64,000 nucleotides of DNA from Microbacterium bovistercoris (GCF_003387575.1 NZ_QUAB01000047.1:1-64000); one strand, 5' to 3'; counted from the stretch's first letter, positions 47,057 through 58,036 are shown. Numbers and translations are program-made. Notes: generated from the letters alone by a model not told the origin.

Positions 47057-47494
47057 TCACCGGGCGATCGCGGCGAGGCTCGTGATCGTGGCCGACACGG
47101 CGTCGGCGAGCTCGCGGCCCTTCACGGCGAAGTGACGCGTGAAGTACTCGCGGTGCTCGGCGTGCTCGTGGAACTGGTGCGGCGTGAGCACCGCGGAGAA
47201 CACCGGCACGTCCGTGTCGAGCTGCACCCGCATGAGCGCGTCGACGACGGTCGCGGCGACGAAGTCGGGGCGGTAGATCCCGCCGTCGACGACGAGCGCA
47301 CTCGTCGCGATGGCGTCGTAACGACCGGTCTCCGCCAGGCGCTTGGCATGCAGCGGGATCTCGAACGCGCCGGGGACTCGGTGCACGTCGACCTCGTCGA
47401 TGCCGAGATCGGTCAGGCGCTCGAGGAATGCGGAGACCGCCTCTTCGACGATCTCGGCGTGCCACTGCGCGGCGACGATGGCAATTCTGGGCAT
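47057..47494 (-). CDS. ribH2: Type-II 6,7-dimethyl-8-ribityllumazine synthase
   Basis: 145 residues. It condenses 5-amino-6-ribitylamino-uracil with dihydroxybutanone phosphate in riboflavin synthesis. The PGAFEIP motif (41-47) is conserved. In place of the usual RGxTPHFDYV block it has DGGIYRPDFVA (70-80), and it has VLTPHQFHEHAEHREYF, both typical of RibH2 paralogues known from Brucella and Mesorhizobium. ATG 47494 is preceded by a GGAG site. It stands alone, away from other rib genes, behind an FMN riboswitch. Confidence 0.92.
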   Translation of the reverse strand: MPRIAIVAAQWHAEIVEEAVSAFLERLTDLGIDEVDVHRVPGAFEIPLHAKRLAETGRYDAIATSALVVDGGIYRPDFVAATVVDALMRVQLDTDVPVFSAVLTPHQFHEHAEHREYFTRHFAVKGRELADAVSATITSLAAIAR

Positions 47495-47518
47495 GGTGGA
47501 CTGCTCCTTCTGTCCTCT

Positions 47519-47648
47519 CTCATCCGGACTGTGACCGTCGGCTCCGGAATCGCACCGGATCGGCAGTCCCCACCATGGGGACCGTTCGCGGGCTCGCGCG
47601 GACTGGCCGCGACACCGCCGGTGGGGACTCTCACCCCGCCCTGAGGAC
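47519..47648 (-). ncRNA. FMN riboswitch (RFN element)
   Basis: The minus strand starts with GGGCGGGGTGAGAGTCCC and ACCGGCGGT, continues with AGCCCGCGA and closes with TCCGGTGCGATTCCGGAGCC, GACGGTCACAGTCCGGATG. These are the invariant blocks of the RFN element in the right order. It controls the ribH2 gene starting 24 bases downstream, by terminator or ribosome-site sequestration when FMN is high. Confidence 0.96.
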
Positions 47649-47788
47649 AGGACGACGCTATCACCGGAACGAGATCCACGGACGCCATGGCGTGCGCTGC
47701 GCGCGCCTGTCAAGCCCCTTCTGATCCGTACTGTGGCAGGGCAACCTGACACGACGCGGCACCCGATCGCGGAACGGAGGACACCACC

Positions 47789-48049
47789 ATGAGCATCGGA
47801 ACCGGAATCGTGCTGTTCGTCATCGGCGCGATCCTCGTATACGCACTGAACGTGCAGGTCGACTGGATCGACCTGGATCTCGTCGGCTACATCCTGATGG
47901 GCGCCGGAGCGGTCGTCTTCGTCATCGGGATCGTGCTGATGCTGCGCAGGCGCCGCACTGACACGATCACGCGCACGAGCGTGGATCCCGATTCCGGCGA
48001 GCCGGTCACGCGCCGATCGACGCGAGCGAGCAACGACGAGCTGCCGTGA
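47789..48049 (+). CDS. DUF6458 family small membrane protein
   Basis: 86 residues with two membrane helices (about 3-22 and 30-51) separated by VQVDWIDLDLVGY, then a basic tail (LRRRRTDT). This is the usual form of DUF6458, common in actinobacteria and of unknown function. GGAGG lies upstream of ATG 47789. A terminator follows. Confidence 0.85.
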   Translation: MSIGTGIVLFVIGAILVYALNVQVDWIDLDLVGYILMGAGAVVFVIGIVLMLRRRRTDTITRTSVDPDSGEPVTRRSTRASNDELP

Positions 48050-48067
48050 CGGAGGCGGTGAGGGTAG

Positions 48068-48096
48068 GGGCGGATGCCGTGGCATCCGCCCTTTCT
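48068..48096 (+). terminator. Rho-independent terminator after the DUF6458 gene
   Basis: GGGCGGATGCC (48068-48078) pairs perfectly with GGCATCCGCCC (48081-48091), followed by TTTCT. It sits between convergent genes. Confidence 0.88.
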
Positions 48097-48098
48097 CG

Positions 48099-48479
48099 TC
48101 ACTCCTGGGCGCCGTAGTCCGGCAGCTCCTGCAGCGTCCACGTGTTGCCGTCGGGATCGTCGAAGGTCACGAACCGTCCCCAGGCTTGATCGTCGACGCC
48201 GTTGGCCGCGACACCGAGACCGCGCAGGTGGGCGAGTGCCTCGTCGGCGTCGGGCACGACGACCTGGATCGTGTTCTGCTGCCCCGGTTCGAGGCTGTTG
48301 CCGAGACCGGTGCCGAACGCGATCGAGCAGGCCGATCCCGGTGGGGTCATCTGCACGAAGCGCAGTTCGTCGTTCACCTGGTGGTCGTGGTCGGGATTGA
48401 ACCCGATCCGCGTGTAGAACTCCTTCGCCCGGTCCACATCGCTGACCGGCACGTGGATGAGTTCGATCTTCCAGTCCAT
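48099..48479 (-). CDS. VOC-family (glyoxalase-like) protein
   Basis: 126 residues, two beta-alpha-beta-beta-beta repeats: IELIHVPVSDVDRAKEFYTRIGF and TIQVVVPDADEALAHLRGLG. The last block FVTFDDPDGNTWTLQEL has a metal-site Glu. His at position 9 could be the first metal ligand. Substrate unknown. It converges with the DUF6458 gene. Confidence 0.85.
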   Translation of the reverse strand: MDWKIELIHVPVSDVDRAKEFYTRIGFNPDHDHQVNDELRFVQMTPPGSACSIAFGTGLGNSLEPGQQNTIQVVVPDADEALAHLRGLGVAANGVDDQAWGRFVTFDDPDGNTWTLQELPDYGAQE

Positions 48480-48534
48480 GTCGCACGCTCCTCCGCAGCG
48501 GCAGTCCGTCTCCCGCCGACATCCACATTAGGCT

Positions 48535-48571
48535 TGGCCTCCGACATCCGGACAGCGGATGTCGGAGGCCA
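48535..48571. repeat. 15-bp inverted repeat upstream of the acetyltransferase
   Basis: TGGCCTCCGACATCC (48535-48549) and GGATGTCGGAGGCCA (48557-48571) are perfectly complementary with a 7-base loop. The right arm plus GG is identical to 39173-39189. It may be a mobile short palindrome or a regulatory dyad. Confidence 0.7.
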
Positions 48572-48588
48572 GGAGGATGCTGGCGGGC

Positions 48589-49101
48589 ATGGATCCGATA
48601 CGACTCCGGCCCTGGTCGGCGGGCGACCTCGGCCTGCTGCAGGCGGCGAACACTCCGGAGATGACGGCGCACCTGAACGGCCCCGAGACCGAGCAGCAGG
48701 TGATCGACCGGCACGCCAAGTACCTTCGGCTGTGGCAGGAGGGCACGGCGCGAACTTTCGTGATCGTCGATGAGCAGGGCCATCCGCTCGGCTCGATCGC
48801 GCACTGGGGCGCCGAGTGGCGCGACCAGCCGGTCCGTGAGGCCGGGTGGTTCGTGCTTCCCGAGGCGCAGGGGCGCGGTGTGTCCTCCCGGGCGATCGAG
48901 CTGCTGATCGACGACGTCCTGCAGCACCGTGGTGAGGCGCGGTACCTCGCCGCATTCCCCTCGGTCGACAACGCCGCATCGAACGGCGTCTGCCGGCATG
49001 GCGGCTTCACCCTGATGGGTACGAAGACGGAGGAGTTCCGCGGTGCGGACCTCACTCTGAACGAGTGGGTGCTCGACCTGGAGGACTCACTACCTGCCTA
49101 G
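48589..49101 (+). CDS. GNAT-family N-acetyltransferase
   Basis: 170 residues with the GNAT fold: IRLRPWSAGDL at the start, VLPEAQGRGVSSRAIELLID (acetyl-CoA motif A) and YLAAFPSVDNAASNGVCRHGGF (motif B). It resembles RimJ/L-type ribosomal or small-molecule acetyltransferases; substrate unknown. ATG 48589 is chosen, though ATG 48577 and 48559 are in frame within an inverted repeat. Its stop overlaps the convergent gene's stop (CTAG). Confidence 0.82.
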   Translation: MDPIRLRPWSAGDLGLLQAANTPEMTAHLNGPETEQQVIDRHAKYLRLWQEGTARTFVIVDEQGHPLGSIAHWGAEWRDQPVREAGWFVLPEAQGRGVSSRAIELLIDDVLQHRGEARYLAAFPSVDNAASNGVCRHGGFTLMGTKTEEFRGADLTLNEWVLDLEDSLPA

Positions 49102-49382
49102 AGCCCCTGGTGCGCGGCCCAGCGCGCACCCGCGGTGCTCGCGGCACCGGTGATCAGCGCATCGATCTCGGGGGAGTGCCGCACGGCGAATGACACGTAG
49201 GCACCGCGTCCGCCGGCGACGGGGCGGCCGTACGCCTTTGCCGCCAGGGAACCGTCTGGCAGCAGCCTGACGGTGATCGACTGCAGCTCGAAGCGTTCGC
49301 CGCGGCGCTCATCCTCCCAGCGCAGCGCGGGCGGGATGCTGACGTTCAGCGCCAGTGCGCCGATCTCGATACCGTCGTCCAT
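49098..49382 (-). CDS. Hypothetical protein
   Basis: 94 residues, acidic N-terminus (MDDGIEIGALALNVSIPPALRW) and predicted mixed beta strands; no membrane segment or known motif. I do not recognise it. ATG 49382 is chosen because the region upstream has no conserved feel. Its stop overlaps the GNAT stop on the other strand. Confidence 0.6.
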   Translation of the reverse strand: MDDGIEIGALALNVSIPPALRWEDERRGERFELQSITVRLLPDGSLAAKAYGRPVAGGRGAYVSFAVRHSPEIDALITGAASTAGARWAAHQGL

Positions 49383-49576
49383 CCTGTTGACACTACTCAC
49401 GAAACGATGCGGAGTCCTGCCGATGCCGGATCTCCCTAGGGTGAGCGCCGCATTTCGCTCCGGCGGACACCGGAATAGACTCGCGCCGAGGGGCACCGTC
49501 CGCGCACCCCGAATCGCTGTGGCGCGTCGCGCCGGGCCGGCGCGCGGGTCCCGAGGGCCCCGGACTGGGGAACATC

Positions 49577-50005
49577 ATGTTCGAGAATCTCATGGCCACG
49601 GCCGTACTCCCCGCGACGGATCTCGATCGGGCCCGACGCTGGTGGCACGACACCCTGGACCGCGAGCCGATGTACGTCGAGGCCGAGTCGGGCAACCTGT
49701 TCTACGACGTCGGCGGCACCGTGGTGCTGGTGTACGCGACGTCCTTCGCCGGGACAGCGCAGAACACGGCGTTCAACCTGGTCTCGGACGACCTGGACCG
49801 CGACGTGGCCGCGCTGCGTGAGCGCGGGGTCGTGTTCCACGACTACGACTTCCCCGGGCTGAAGACCGTCGACGGGATCGCCGATCTCGGCGGGGAACGC
49901 AGCGCGTGGTTCAGCGACAGCGAGGACAACATCATCGCGATCGGCCAGCCCTCGCCCGAGATGCGTGAGCTCGCCGACGCGATGCGGGCCGGCTCCGTCG
50001 GCTGA
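49577..50005 (+). CDS. VOC-family (glyoxalase/bleomycin-resistance-like) protein
   Basis: 142 residues: ATAVLPATDLDRARRWWHDTLD at the N-terminus and FSDSEDNIIAIGQP at the end of the second repeat. Metal ligands are not strongly conserved. Function unknown. ATG 49577 has GGGGAA upstream. Confidence 0.82.
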   Translation: MFENLMATAVLPATDLDRARRWWHDTLDREPMYVEAESGNLFYDVGGTVVLVYATSFAGTAQNTAFNLVSDDLDRDVAALRERGVVFHDYDFPGLKTVDGIADLGGERSAWFSDSEDNIIAIGQPSPEMRELADAMRAGSVG

Positions 50006-50025
50006 GCCGACGGCGCCGTCCCGGC

Positions 50026-51705
<1,680 letters not shown>

Positions 51706-51735
51706 GTTCCTCACGCTAGCGCTGCCGCGGACCGT

Positions 51736-52623
51736 TCAGCGCGTGCGTTGCGGATAGAGGTCGCCGACGAAGAGGCTGAGTCCGTCCAGGTACCGCTCGA
51801 TGAGACCGTGCGCGTAGTGCGTGGGGTCCCAGACTCCGAACAGGGTGATCGCCAGCTCGCCGCCGTCGGTCGCGATCGGCAGGGTGCTCAGCCCATAGCG
51901 GGAGTCGTCCGAGAGGATGCACACGCCCCGGCCCGCGGCTGCCAGGGCCAGGGCGAGTGAGGACGACTCCGTCTCGACCGCCGGCGTGTAGGAGAGCCCC
52001 TCCGCGGCGACAGCGTCATCGAACATCTGCCGCACCCGGTGCGCGCGGCTCATCACGATCAGCGGCTCGGTGAGCAGATCGGCGAGTGGCACGTTCCGCC
52101 GGGCAGCGAACGGATGCGCGGCAGCCACCTGCGCCCACAGGTAGGCGTCACCGACGACCCGTGAGTGTAGCTCACGTGGCGGGATCCGGGTGCCGACGGC
52201 GAGGTCGGCGTCTCCGCGGGCGAGCACCCCGTAGACGTTCTCCGGCAGTGCCTCCACGGCATTGCCGATCAGGCCGCCGGCCCCGGCGCTGACGACGTGC
52301 GGGGCGATGATGTCGGTCACTGTGGTCGCCGCCGCCGCGACCGTGAGGCCCCGCGCTGCACCGGACGCGATCGAGCGCGCCGTCGATGTCGCCTGAGTCG
52401 CCCTGTTCAGCAGATCCAGGGCGGTGGGCAGGAACGCCCGCCCACCAGCGGTGAGGGTGAGTCGTCGCGGCCCGCGGTCGAACAGTTCGAAGCCGAGGTC
52501 CGTCTCAAGACGGCGCAGTTGTCGGCTGAGAGACGGTTGCGCCACGTGTACGGCCTCCGCTGCGGCATGCACGGTGCCGTACTCGCAGATCGCCACGAAG
52601 TAGCGCAGCAGTCGAAGATCCAT
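51736..52623 (-). CDS. LysR-family regulator of the third importer operon
   Basis: 295 residues. HTH at about 1-60 (LRLLRYFVAICEYGTVHAAAEAVHVAQPSLSRQLRRLE) and the LysR effector domain. Divergent from the peptide-type importer at 52735 with a dyad between, so probably its regulator. Substrate sensed is unknown. ATG 52623. Confidence 0.88.
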   Translation of the reverse strand: MDLRLLRYFVAICEYGTVHAAAEAVHVAQPSLSRQLRRLETDLGFELFDRGPRRLTLTAGGRAFLPTALDLLNRATQATSTARSIASGAARGLTVAAAATTVTDIIAPHVVSAGAGGLIGNAVEALPENVYGVLARGDADLAVGTRIPPRELHSRVVGDAYLWAQVAAAHPFAARRNVPLADLLTEPLIVMSRAHRVRQMFDDAVAAEGLSYTPAVETESSSLALALAAAGRGVCILSDDSRYGLSTLPIATDGGELAITLFGVWDPTHYAHGLIERYLDGLSLFVGDLYPQRTR

Positions 52624-52637
52624 CTATGCCTCCGAGG

Positions 52638-52692
52638 TATCAAAAGTGTTGATAACAAGTATTGGATTGTCATGAACCGCTGTCCATAGACT
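52638..52692 (+). promoter_or_regulatory. LysR box and promoter of the third importer operon
   Basis: TATCAAAAGTGTTGATA (52638-52654) is a perfect inverted repeat with the T-N11-A form of LysR sites. TAGACT (52687-52692) is a plausible -10 with TTGGAT (52663-52668) as a weak -35 at 18 bp. The site lies just upstream of the -35, the usual activator position. Confidence 0.6.
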
Positions 52693-52734
52693 GCGACTGC
52701 CGACCACTCCGGCGGCACCTTCCTGGAGGTAGAC

Positions 52735-54339
52735 ATGGACGTCACCCGAACCCGCTCCCTGCGCCTGGCCGCCGCCGGAGTGGCCGCAGCGCTCAGCATC
52801 GCGGCCCTCGCGGCATGTTCACCCGGCCCTGCCGGCGCCGGCGACGCGAAGACGGATGCCGGCGTGCTGACCGTCGCGGCATCCGCGGCGGTCACGACGT
52901 GGGACCCCGTAGCCTCGTTCTCGACCGAGGCGCTGTACATGGGCAACATCTACGAGCCGCTGCTCTGGAAGAACGCCGAGGGCTCATCCCAGGAGTTCAC
53001 CCCGGCGATCGCGAAGAGCTGGACGACCAGCGACGACGGCCTCACCTGGACCTTCGACATCCGCAAGGGAGTGACGTTCCACGACGGGGAGAAGCTCGAC
53101 GCGGACGCCGTCGTGAAGAGCATCCAGGCGGCGCAGGAGCGCGCCGGAGCATCCTTCATCTGGACGCCGCTGGAGAGCATCGAGGCAACCGACGACGCCA
53201 CCGTCGTCATGCACCTGAAGTACTCCGCGCCGATGGACCTCGTTGCAGCCTCCACGTACGGGGCGTGGATCGTCTCGCCCAAGGCGCTCGCCGCATCGGC
53301 ATCCGACGACAAGTACTTCGAGAAGGGCGTGGATGCCGGCACCGGCCCCTACACACTCGACAGCTACGACCCCGGGTCGAAGGTCGTGCTGAAGGCGTAC
53401 GACGACTACTGGAACGAGGATGAGGCGCCGACCTACGGCATCGTCGACATCTCGATCACCCCGGACGCCGTGACCGCGCAGCAGATGCTCACCGCGAAGG
53501 AGGTCGACTTCGCCACGACTGTCCCGCTGGAGAACATCGACGACGTCGCCGCGCAGATGGACGGGAAGGTGCGCACCGCGAACTCTCCGTTCAATTACGT
53601 CGGCTACTTCAACACCCTGCGTCCACCGCTCGACGACCCGAAGGTGCGGCAGGCGCTCAGTTACGCCGTGCCCTACCAGGACCTCATCGACGTGGGCGTG
53701 CAGGGCTACGGCACCCAGGCGCACGGTCCGGTGCCCAAGGGGATCTTCCCGTACTCCGAGGACGTCCCGCAGTACAGCTACGACCTGGACAAAGCCGAGG
53801 CGCTGCTCGCTGGGGCCGGCCACCCGGACGGGTTCACGCTCAAGCTCACCTACGCGTCCGAGAACCCCGCGGAGGCGCGGTTCGTACCGCTGATCAAGGA
53901 CTCCTTCGCCAAGATCGGCGTCAACGTCGAGGTGACCGCAGAACTGTTCAACCAGCAGTGGGAGAAGGCGAAGAGCGACCCGGCCAATGCGCAGGACATC
54001 TTCATCGTCTACTACTGGCCGACGTACAGCGATGCCGGATCCGACAACCTGAACAGCCTGTTCCACTCCAGTGAGAAGCCGTTCTTCAACCTCAGTTACT
54101 GGAAGAACGCCGACTACGACGCACTGATCGACAAGGCCGGCACGCTCACCGGCAGCGACCGCTCGGCGGCGCAGGCCGACTACGTGAAAGCGATGGGCAT
54201 GCTGTACGACCAGGCACCCGGCCTGTACCTGTTCGACGCCCAGGCCGTCACGGTCGTGCCGAACGCGCTGAAGATCGCGCCGTTCAACGAGAACTACCCG
54301 TTCACCACGTTCTTCGCCCCGATCGAGCCGGCCGCCTGA
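52735..54339 (+). CDS. Peptide-type ABC transporter, substrate-binding lipoprotein
   Basis: 534 residues, SBP family 5. Lipoprotein signal with lipobox LAAC (Cys about 28). Body blocks are STEALYMGNIYEPLLW, VTFHDGEKLDADAVV and VRQALSYAVPYQDLI. GGAGG lies upstream of ATG 52735. The nearby serine hydrolase suggests an amide- or oligomer-type substrate (inference). Confidence 0.9.
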   Translation: MDVTRTRSLRLAAAGVAAALSIAALAACSPGPAGAGDAKTDAGVLTVAASAAVTTWDPVASFSTEALYMGNIYEPLLWKNAEGSSQEFTPAIAKSWTTSDDGLTWTFDIRKGVTFHDGEKLDADAVVKSIQAAQERAGASFIWTPLESIEATDDATVVMHLKYSAPMDLVAASTYGAWIVSPKALAASASDDKYFEKGVDAGTGPYTLDSYDPGSKVVLKAYDDYWNEDEAPTYGIVDISITPDAVTAQQMLTAKEVDFATTVPLENIDDVAAQMDGKVRTANSPFNYVGYFNTLRPPLDDPKVRQALSYAVPYQDLIDVGVQGYGTQAHGPVPKGIFPYSEDVPQYSYDLDKAEALLAGAGHPDGFTLKLTYASENPAEARFVPLIKDSFAKIGVNVEVTAELFNQQWEKAKSDPANAQDIFIVYYWPTYSDAGSDNLNSLFHSSEKPFFNLSYWKNADYDALIDKAGTLTGSDRSAAQADYVKAMGMLYDQAPGLYLFDAQAVTVVPNALKIAPFNENYPFTTFFAPIEPAA

Positions 54340-54343
54340 CGCC

Positions 54344-55360
54344 ATGTGGAAGTTCCTCGTCCGCCGGCTCGGCACCGCGGTGCTCGTGCTGCTCGTGATC
54401 ACGGTGGTCGTCTTCGTCCTCGCTCGCGTCATCCCGTCCGACCCGGCGGTGGTGTACGCGGGGCCGAAGGCGCCACCGGAGGAGCTGGCGAGGATCCGGG
54501 AGCGCCTGGGCTTCGACCGGCCTCTCCCGGTGCAGTACTTCGAGTACCTCACCGGACTGGTCACCGGCGACTGGGGCGACTCGCTCTCGACCAAGCGCCC
54601 GGTGCTGCAGGAGCTCGCGTCCCGGCTGCCGGCCACCCTGGAGCTGCTCCTCGCCGCGATGTTGTTCGCCACCGTCGTCGGCATCGTGCTGGGCGTGATC
54701 GCGACCCGCCGGCCCGGCGGACCAGCCGACGGGGTGATCCGCGTGCTCTCGATCGGCGGGGTGTCCGTGCCGGCGTTCTGGCTCGGCCTGCTGCTGCAGG
54801 TGGTGTTCGTCGGCCGCCTCGGCGTGCTGCCCGCCACCGGCCAGTTCTCCAAGCAGATCGAGTACACCAGCCCCATCACGACCGTGACCGGATTCCCGCT
54901 CTTCGACGCGTTCATCACGGGCAACGTCACCGCCTGGACGGACGGGATGCTGCATCTCATCCTTCCGGCGATAACCCTGGCCGCGTACCCGCTCGGTCTG
55001 ATCGCCCGGATGACCAGGGCGTCGATGCTCGACGTGCTCGGCCAGGACTACGTGTTCACCGCGAACGCCTACGGGTTGCGTGAGGCGGTGGTGCGCTGGC
55101 GCCTCGCGCTGAAGAACGCACTGCCCTCGTCGATGACCGTGATCGGCCTCGCCGCGGCGTATGCGCTGACCGGCACCTTCTTCGTCGAGGTGGTGTTCAA
55201 CTGGCCGGGCATCGGGCAGTTCGCCAGCGCGGCGATGCTCGCCGTCGACTACCCGTCGATCATGGCCATCACGCTGCTCGGCGCATTCGGCTACCTGGTG
55301 GCGAATCTCATCGTCGACCTGGTGCAGGCGCGGCTCGACCCCAGGGTGAGGCTGGCATGA
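54344..55360 (+). CDS. Peptide-type ABC transporter, permease (DppB-like)
   Basis: 338 residues, six membrane helices and the coupling loop TANAYGLREAVVRWRLALKNA. ATG 54344 follows the binding-protein stop by 4 bases; the end overlaps the next permease (ATGA). Confidence 0.92.
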   Translation: MWKFLVRRLGTAVLVLLVITVVVFVLARVIPSDPAVVYAGPKAPPEELARIRERLGFDRPLPVQYFEYLTGLVTGDWGDSLSTKRPVLQELASRLPATLELLLAAMLFATVVGIVLGVIATRRPGGPADGVIRVLSIGGVSVPAFWLGLLLQVVFVGRLGVLPATGQFSKQIEYTSPITTVTGFPLFDAFITGNVTAWTDGMLHLILPAITLAAYPLGLIARMTRASMLDVLGQDYVFTANAYGLREAVVRWRLALKNALPSSMTVIGLAAAYALTGTFFVEVVFNWPGIGQFASAAMLAVDYPSIMAITLLGAFGYLVANLIVDLVQARLDPRVRLA

Positions 55361-56253
55361 GCGCCACGACGACCCTCGCGCCCCTGCCGCTGCCGCGGCG
55401 AGACACTGCGGCCACCCGACTGCTGCGCGTGCTGCGCACCGACTGGCTCGCCGCCGCCGGGCTCGTGCTCGTGCTGCTCGTGGTGGTGCTCGCGGTGTTC
55501 GGGCAGTGGCTCGCGCCCTACCCCGCGCAGGGGATGGGGGAGACCAGCGTCGCGACCCGCAACCTCGCCCCGTCGTTCGAGCACGTCATGGGCACCGATC
55601 AGCTCGGACGCGACATCCTGTCGCGCGTGATCATGGGCGCGCGTCCGGCCCTGACCGTGTCGACCGTGGTGGTGCTCATCGCCGCGCTGATCGGCATCCC
55701 GCTCGGCGCCGTCGCCGGCTACCGGGGCGGATGGCTGGACGAGGTGCTCATGCGCATCACCGAGGTGTTCCAGGCCTTCCCGCCGCTGCTGCTCGCCATG
55801 GTCACCGTCGCGATCCTCGGTCCCAGCCTGTTCAACGCCGGCCTCGCCCTCGCGATCTGCTGGTGGCCGTGGTACGCCCGGCTGGTGCGCGCCGAGGCGC
55901 GATCGCTCCGGGAACGCCCGTTCATCGAGGCGGCCAGGGCGATCGGCGTGCCGACCTGGCGCATCCTGGTGCGGCACATCCTGCGCAACTGCATGACCCC
56001 CGTGCTCGTACAGGCGACCGTCGACGTCGGCTCCGTCGTGCTCGCGGCAGGCTCTCTGGCCTTCCTCGGCCTGGGCGCGCAGCCGCCGACACCGGACTGG
56101 GGGCTCATGGTCGCGGAGGGACGCGGTCAGATCTTCACCGCCTGGTGGATCTCGGCCTTCCCGGGCCTCGCGATCTTCGCGACCGTGCTGGGATTCAATC
56201 TGCTCGGCGATGCGCTGCGCGACCTCTTCGACCCTCGGCAGGTGAAACGATGA
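55357..56253 (+). CDS. Peptide-type ABC transporter, permease (DppC-like)
   Basis: 298 residues, with HVMGTDQLGRDILSRVIMGAR and the coupling loop EAARAIGVPTWRILVRHILR, typical of DppC. Overlaps its neighbours on both sides by 4 bases. Confidence 0.92.
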   Translation: MSATTTLAPLPLPRRDTAATRLLRVLRTDWLAAAGLVLVLLVVVLAVFGQWLAPYPAQGMGETSVATRNLAPSFEHVMGTDQLGRDILSRVIMGARPALTVSTVVVLIAALIGIPLGAVAGYRGGWLDEVLMRITEVFQAFPPLLLAMVTVAILGPSLFNAGLALAICWWPWYARLVRAEARSLRERPFIEAARAIGVPTWRILVRHILRNCMTPVLVQATVDVGSVVLAAGSLAFLGLGAQPPTPDWGLMVAEGRGQIFTAWWISAFPGLAIFATVLGFNLLGDALRDLFDPRQVKR

Positions 56254-57209
56254 CCGAACTGCTCCGCGTGGATGATCTCGAGATCGCGTTCGCCGAACGC
56301 GGGCGGCTGACCAACCGGCCGGTGCGGGGGATCTCGTTCACCATCGCGCCCGGCGAGGTGCTTGGCATCGTCGGTGAGACCGGCTGCGGCAAGAGCCTGA
56401 CCGGCCTAGCCGTGCTGGGCATGCTGCCGGCCGGTGCTCAGCCCTCCGGACGCATCCTGCTGGACGGAGACGAGCAGGACTTCGCCCGTCCCTCCGCCGC
56501 CCGCGGCGACGCCGTCTCGATCGTGTTCCAGAACCCCGGGACCGCCTTCAACCCGGTGTTCACCCTCGGCGCCCAACTGCGCGCCGTGCTGGTCCGCCAT
56601 CGCAGGACGAGCAGGGCGAAGGCCCGCGAACGCATTCTGGAATACCTCGGGCTCGTCGGTCTGCCCGACCCGGACCGGGTGTTCGAGAGCTATCCGCACG
56701 AGCTCAGTGGAGGGATGCTGCAGCGGGTGATGATCGCCATGGCGCTGATTTGCGAGCCACGGCTGCTGATCCTGGACGAGCCGACCACGGCGCTGGACGT
56801 GACGATCGCCCGGCAGATCCTGCAGCTGGTGCTGTCGCTGCGCGATCGCTTCGGGTTCGGGGTGCTGCTCATCACGCACAACCTCGGCATCGTGCAGGAG
56901 GTCTGCGACACCGTGGCCGTGCTGTACGCCGGACGTGTGATCGAGAGCGGACCCGCCACGGAGGTGCTGCTCCGCCCCGCGCACCCGTACACCCGCGGGC
57001 TGCTCGGGGCGCTGCCGTCCCGGCATCCGTCCGGCGAGCCGCTGGACGCGATCCGCGGGAGCGTGCCGGCGAACCTGCTCGGCATGTCGGGATGCGCCTT
57101 CGCCGACCGATGCCCGCGGGTGCAGGACCGCTGTCGTGCGACCGATCCGTCGCTCGAGCCGGTCGGCTCCCTGCACGAGGCCGCCTGTCTGCGACTGGGG
57201 GAGGACTGA
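56250..57209 (+). CDS. Peptide-type ABC transporter, ATP-binding protein (DppD-like)
   Basis: 319 residues. Walker A GETGCGKSLT, signature LSGGMLQRVMIAM, Walker B LLILDEPTTALD. The C-terminal part has the Cys-rich oligopeptide-transporter motif (CAFADRCPRVQDRC), which in DppD-type ATPases binds an iron-sulphur cluster. Overlaps the DppF-like gene by 1 base. Confidence 0.93.
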   Translation: MTELLRVDDLEIAFAERGRLTNRPVRGISFTIAPGEVLGIVGETGCGKSLTGLAVLGMLPAGAQPSGRILLDGDEQDFARPSAARGDAVSIVFQNPGTAFNPVFTLGAQLRAVLVRHRRTSRAKARERILEYLGLVGLPDPDRVFESYPHELSGGMLQRVMIAMALICEPRLLILDEPTTALDVTIARQILQLVLSLRDRFGFGVLLITHNLGIVQEVCDTVAVLYAGRVIESGPATEVLLRPAHPYTRGLLGALPSRHPSGEPLDAIRGSVPANLLGMSGCAFADRCPRVQDRCRATDPSLEPVGSLHEAACLRLGED

Positions 57210-58036
57210 TGGAGGACGAAGAGACCTGCGCCCTGGCCGTCGAGGACGTCGTCAAGGTGTACCGCGCGCATCGCAGCGAGGTGCGTGCCGTGGACGGCGT
57301 GAGCTTCCGGATCGGACCGGGCACGACCTTCGGACTGGTCGGCGAGTCCGGTTCGGGCAAGAGCACGGTGGCCCGCTGCGCGCTGCACCTCGTCACGCCG
57401 ACGTCCGGCCGCTCACTGGTGCGGGGACAGGACCCGGCCCGCGTCCGCGGGCGCGCCCTGCGTCGCCTGCGCGCCGGCACCGGCATGGTGTTCCAGAACC
57501 CGATGGCCGCGTTCGATCCGCGGATGCGGGTGCGCGACTCGATCGCCGAACCGCTGCGCACGCACCTGCGACTGAGCGGCGCCGAGATCCGGCGGCGCGT
57601 CGACGAGCTGCTTGACGAGGTCGGGCTCGCCGCCACGCACGGCGACCGCCTGCCGCATCAGCTCTCCGGCGGCCAGTGCCAGCGCGCCGGGGTGGCGCGG
57701 GCGATCGCCACCGGACCGCGTCTGGTCGTGTTGGACGAGCCGACCAGTGCGCTCGACGTCTCGGTACAGGCTCAGGTGCTGAACCTGCTGCAACGGCTGA
57801 AGCACGAGCGTGCACTCAGCTACCTGCTGATCTCGCACGACCTGGACGTCGTGCGCTACATGAGCGACGAGGTCGGCGTGATGCGGCAGGGGTCGATCGT
57901 GGAGAGCGGCCCCGCCGCGACGGTCTTGAGCGCGCCCTCGCACGACTACACCCGACGACTGCTGGCGGCGATGCCGCCGACGCCCGGCGCCCCCGGTCTC
58001 CCCACCGGAAGCGACGAGAGGAGGATCCTGCTGTGA
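57209..58036 (+). CDS. Peptide-type ABC transporter, ATP-binding protein (DppF-like)
   Basis: 275 residues. Walker A GESGSGKSTVA, signature LSGGQCQRAGVA, Walker B LVVLDEPTSALD. The Cys in the signature (GGQCQR) is unusual. It ends in a GTGA overlap with the serine hydrolase. Confidence 0.92.
   Translation: MEDEETCALAVEDVVKVYRAHRSEVRAVDGVSFRIGPGTTFGLVGESGSGKSTVARCALHLVTPTSGRSLVRGQDPARVRGRALRRLRAGTGMVFQNPMAAFDPRMRVRDSIAEPLRTHLRLSGAEIRRRVDELLDEVGLAATHGDRLPHQLSGGQCQRAGVARAIATGPRLVVLDEPTSALDVSVQAQVLNLLQRLKHERALSYLLISHDLDVVRYMSDEVGVMRQGSIVESGPAATVLSAPSHDYTRRLLAAMPPTPGAPGLPTGSDERRILL

Noticed and set aside
47700..47740. TTGACA as -35 of the ribH2 transcript
   Set aside because: TTGACA is present on the minus strand, but no -10 lies at 16-18 bp; the start is unresolved.
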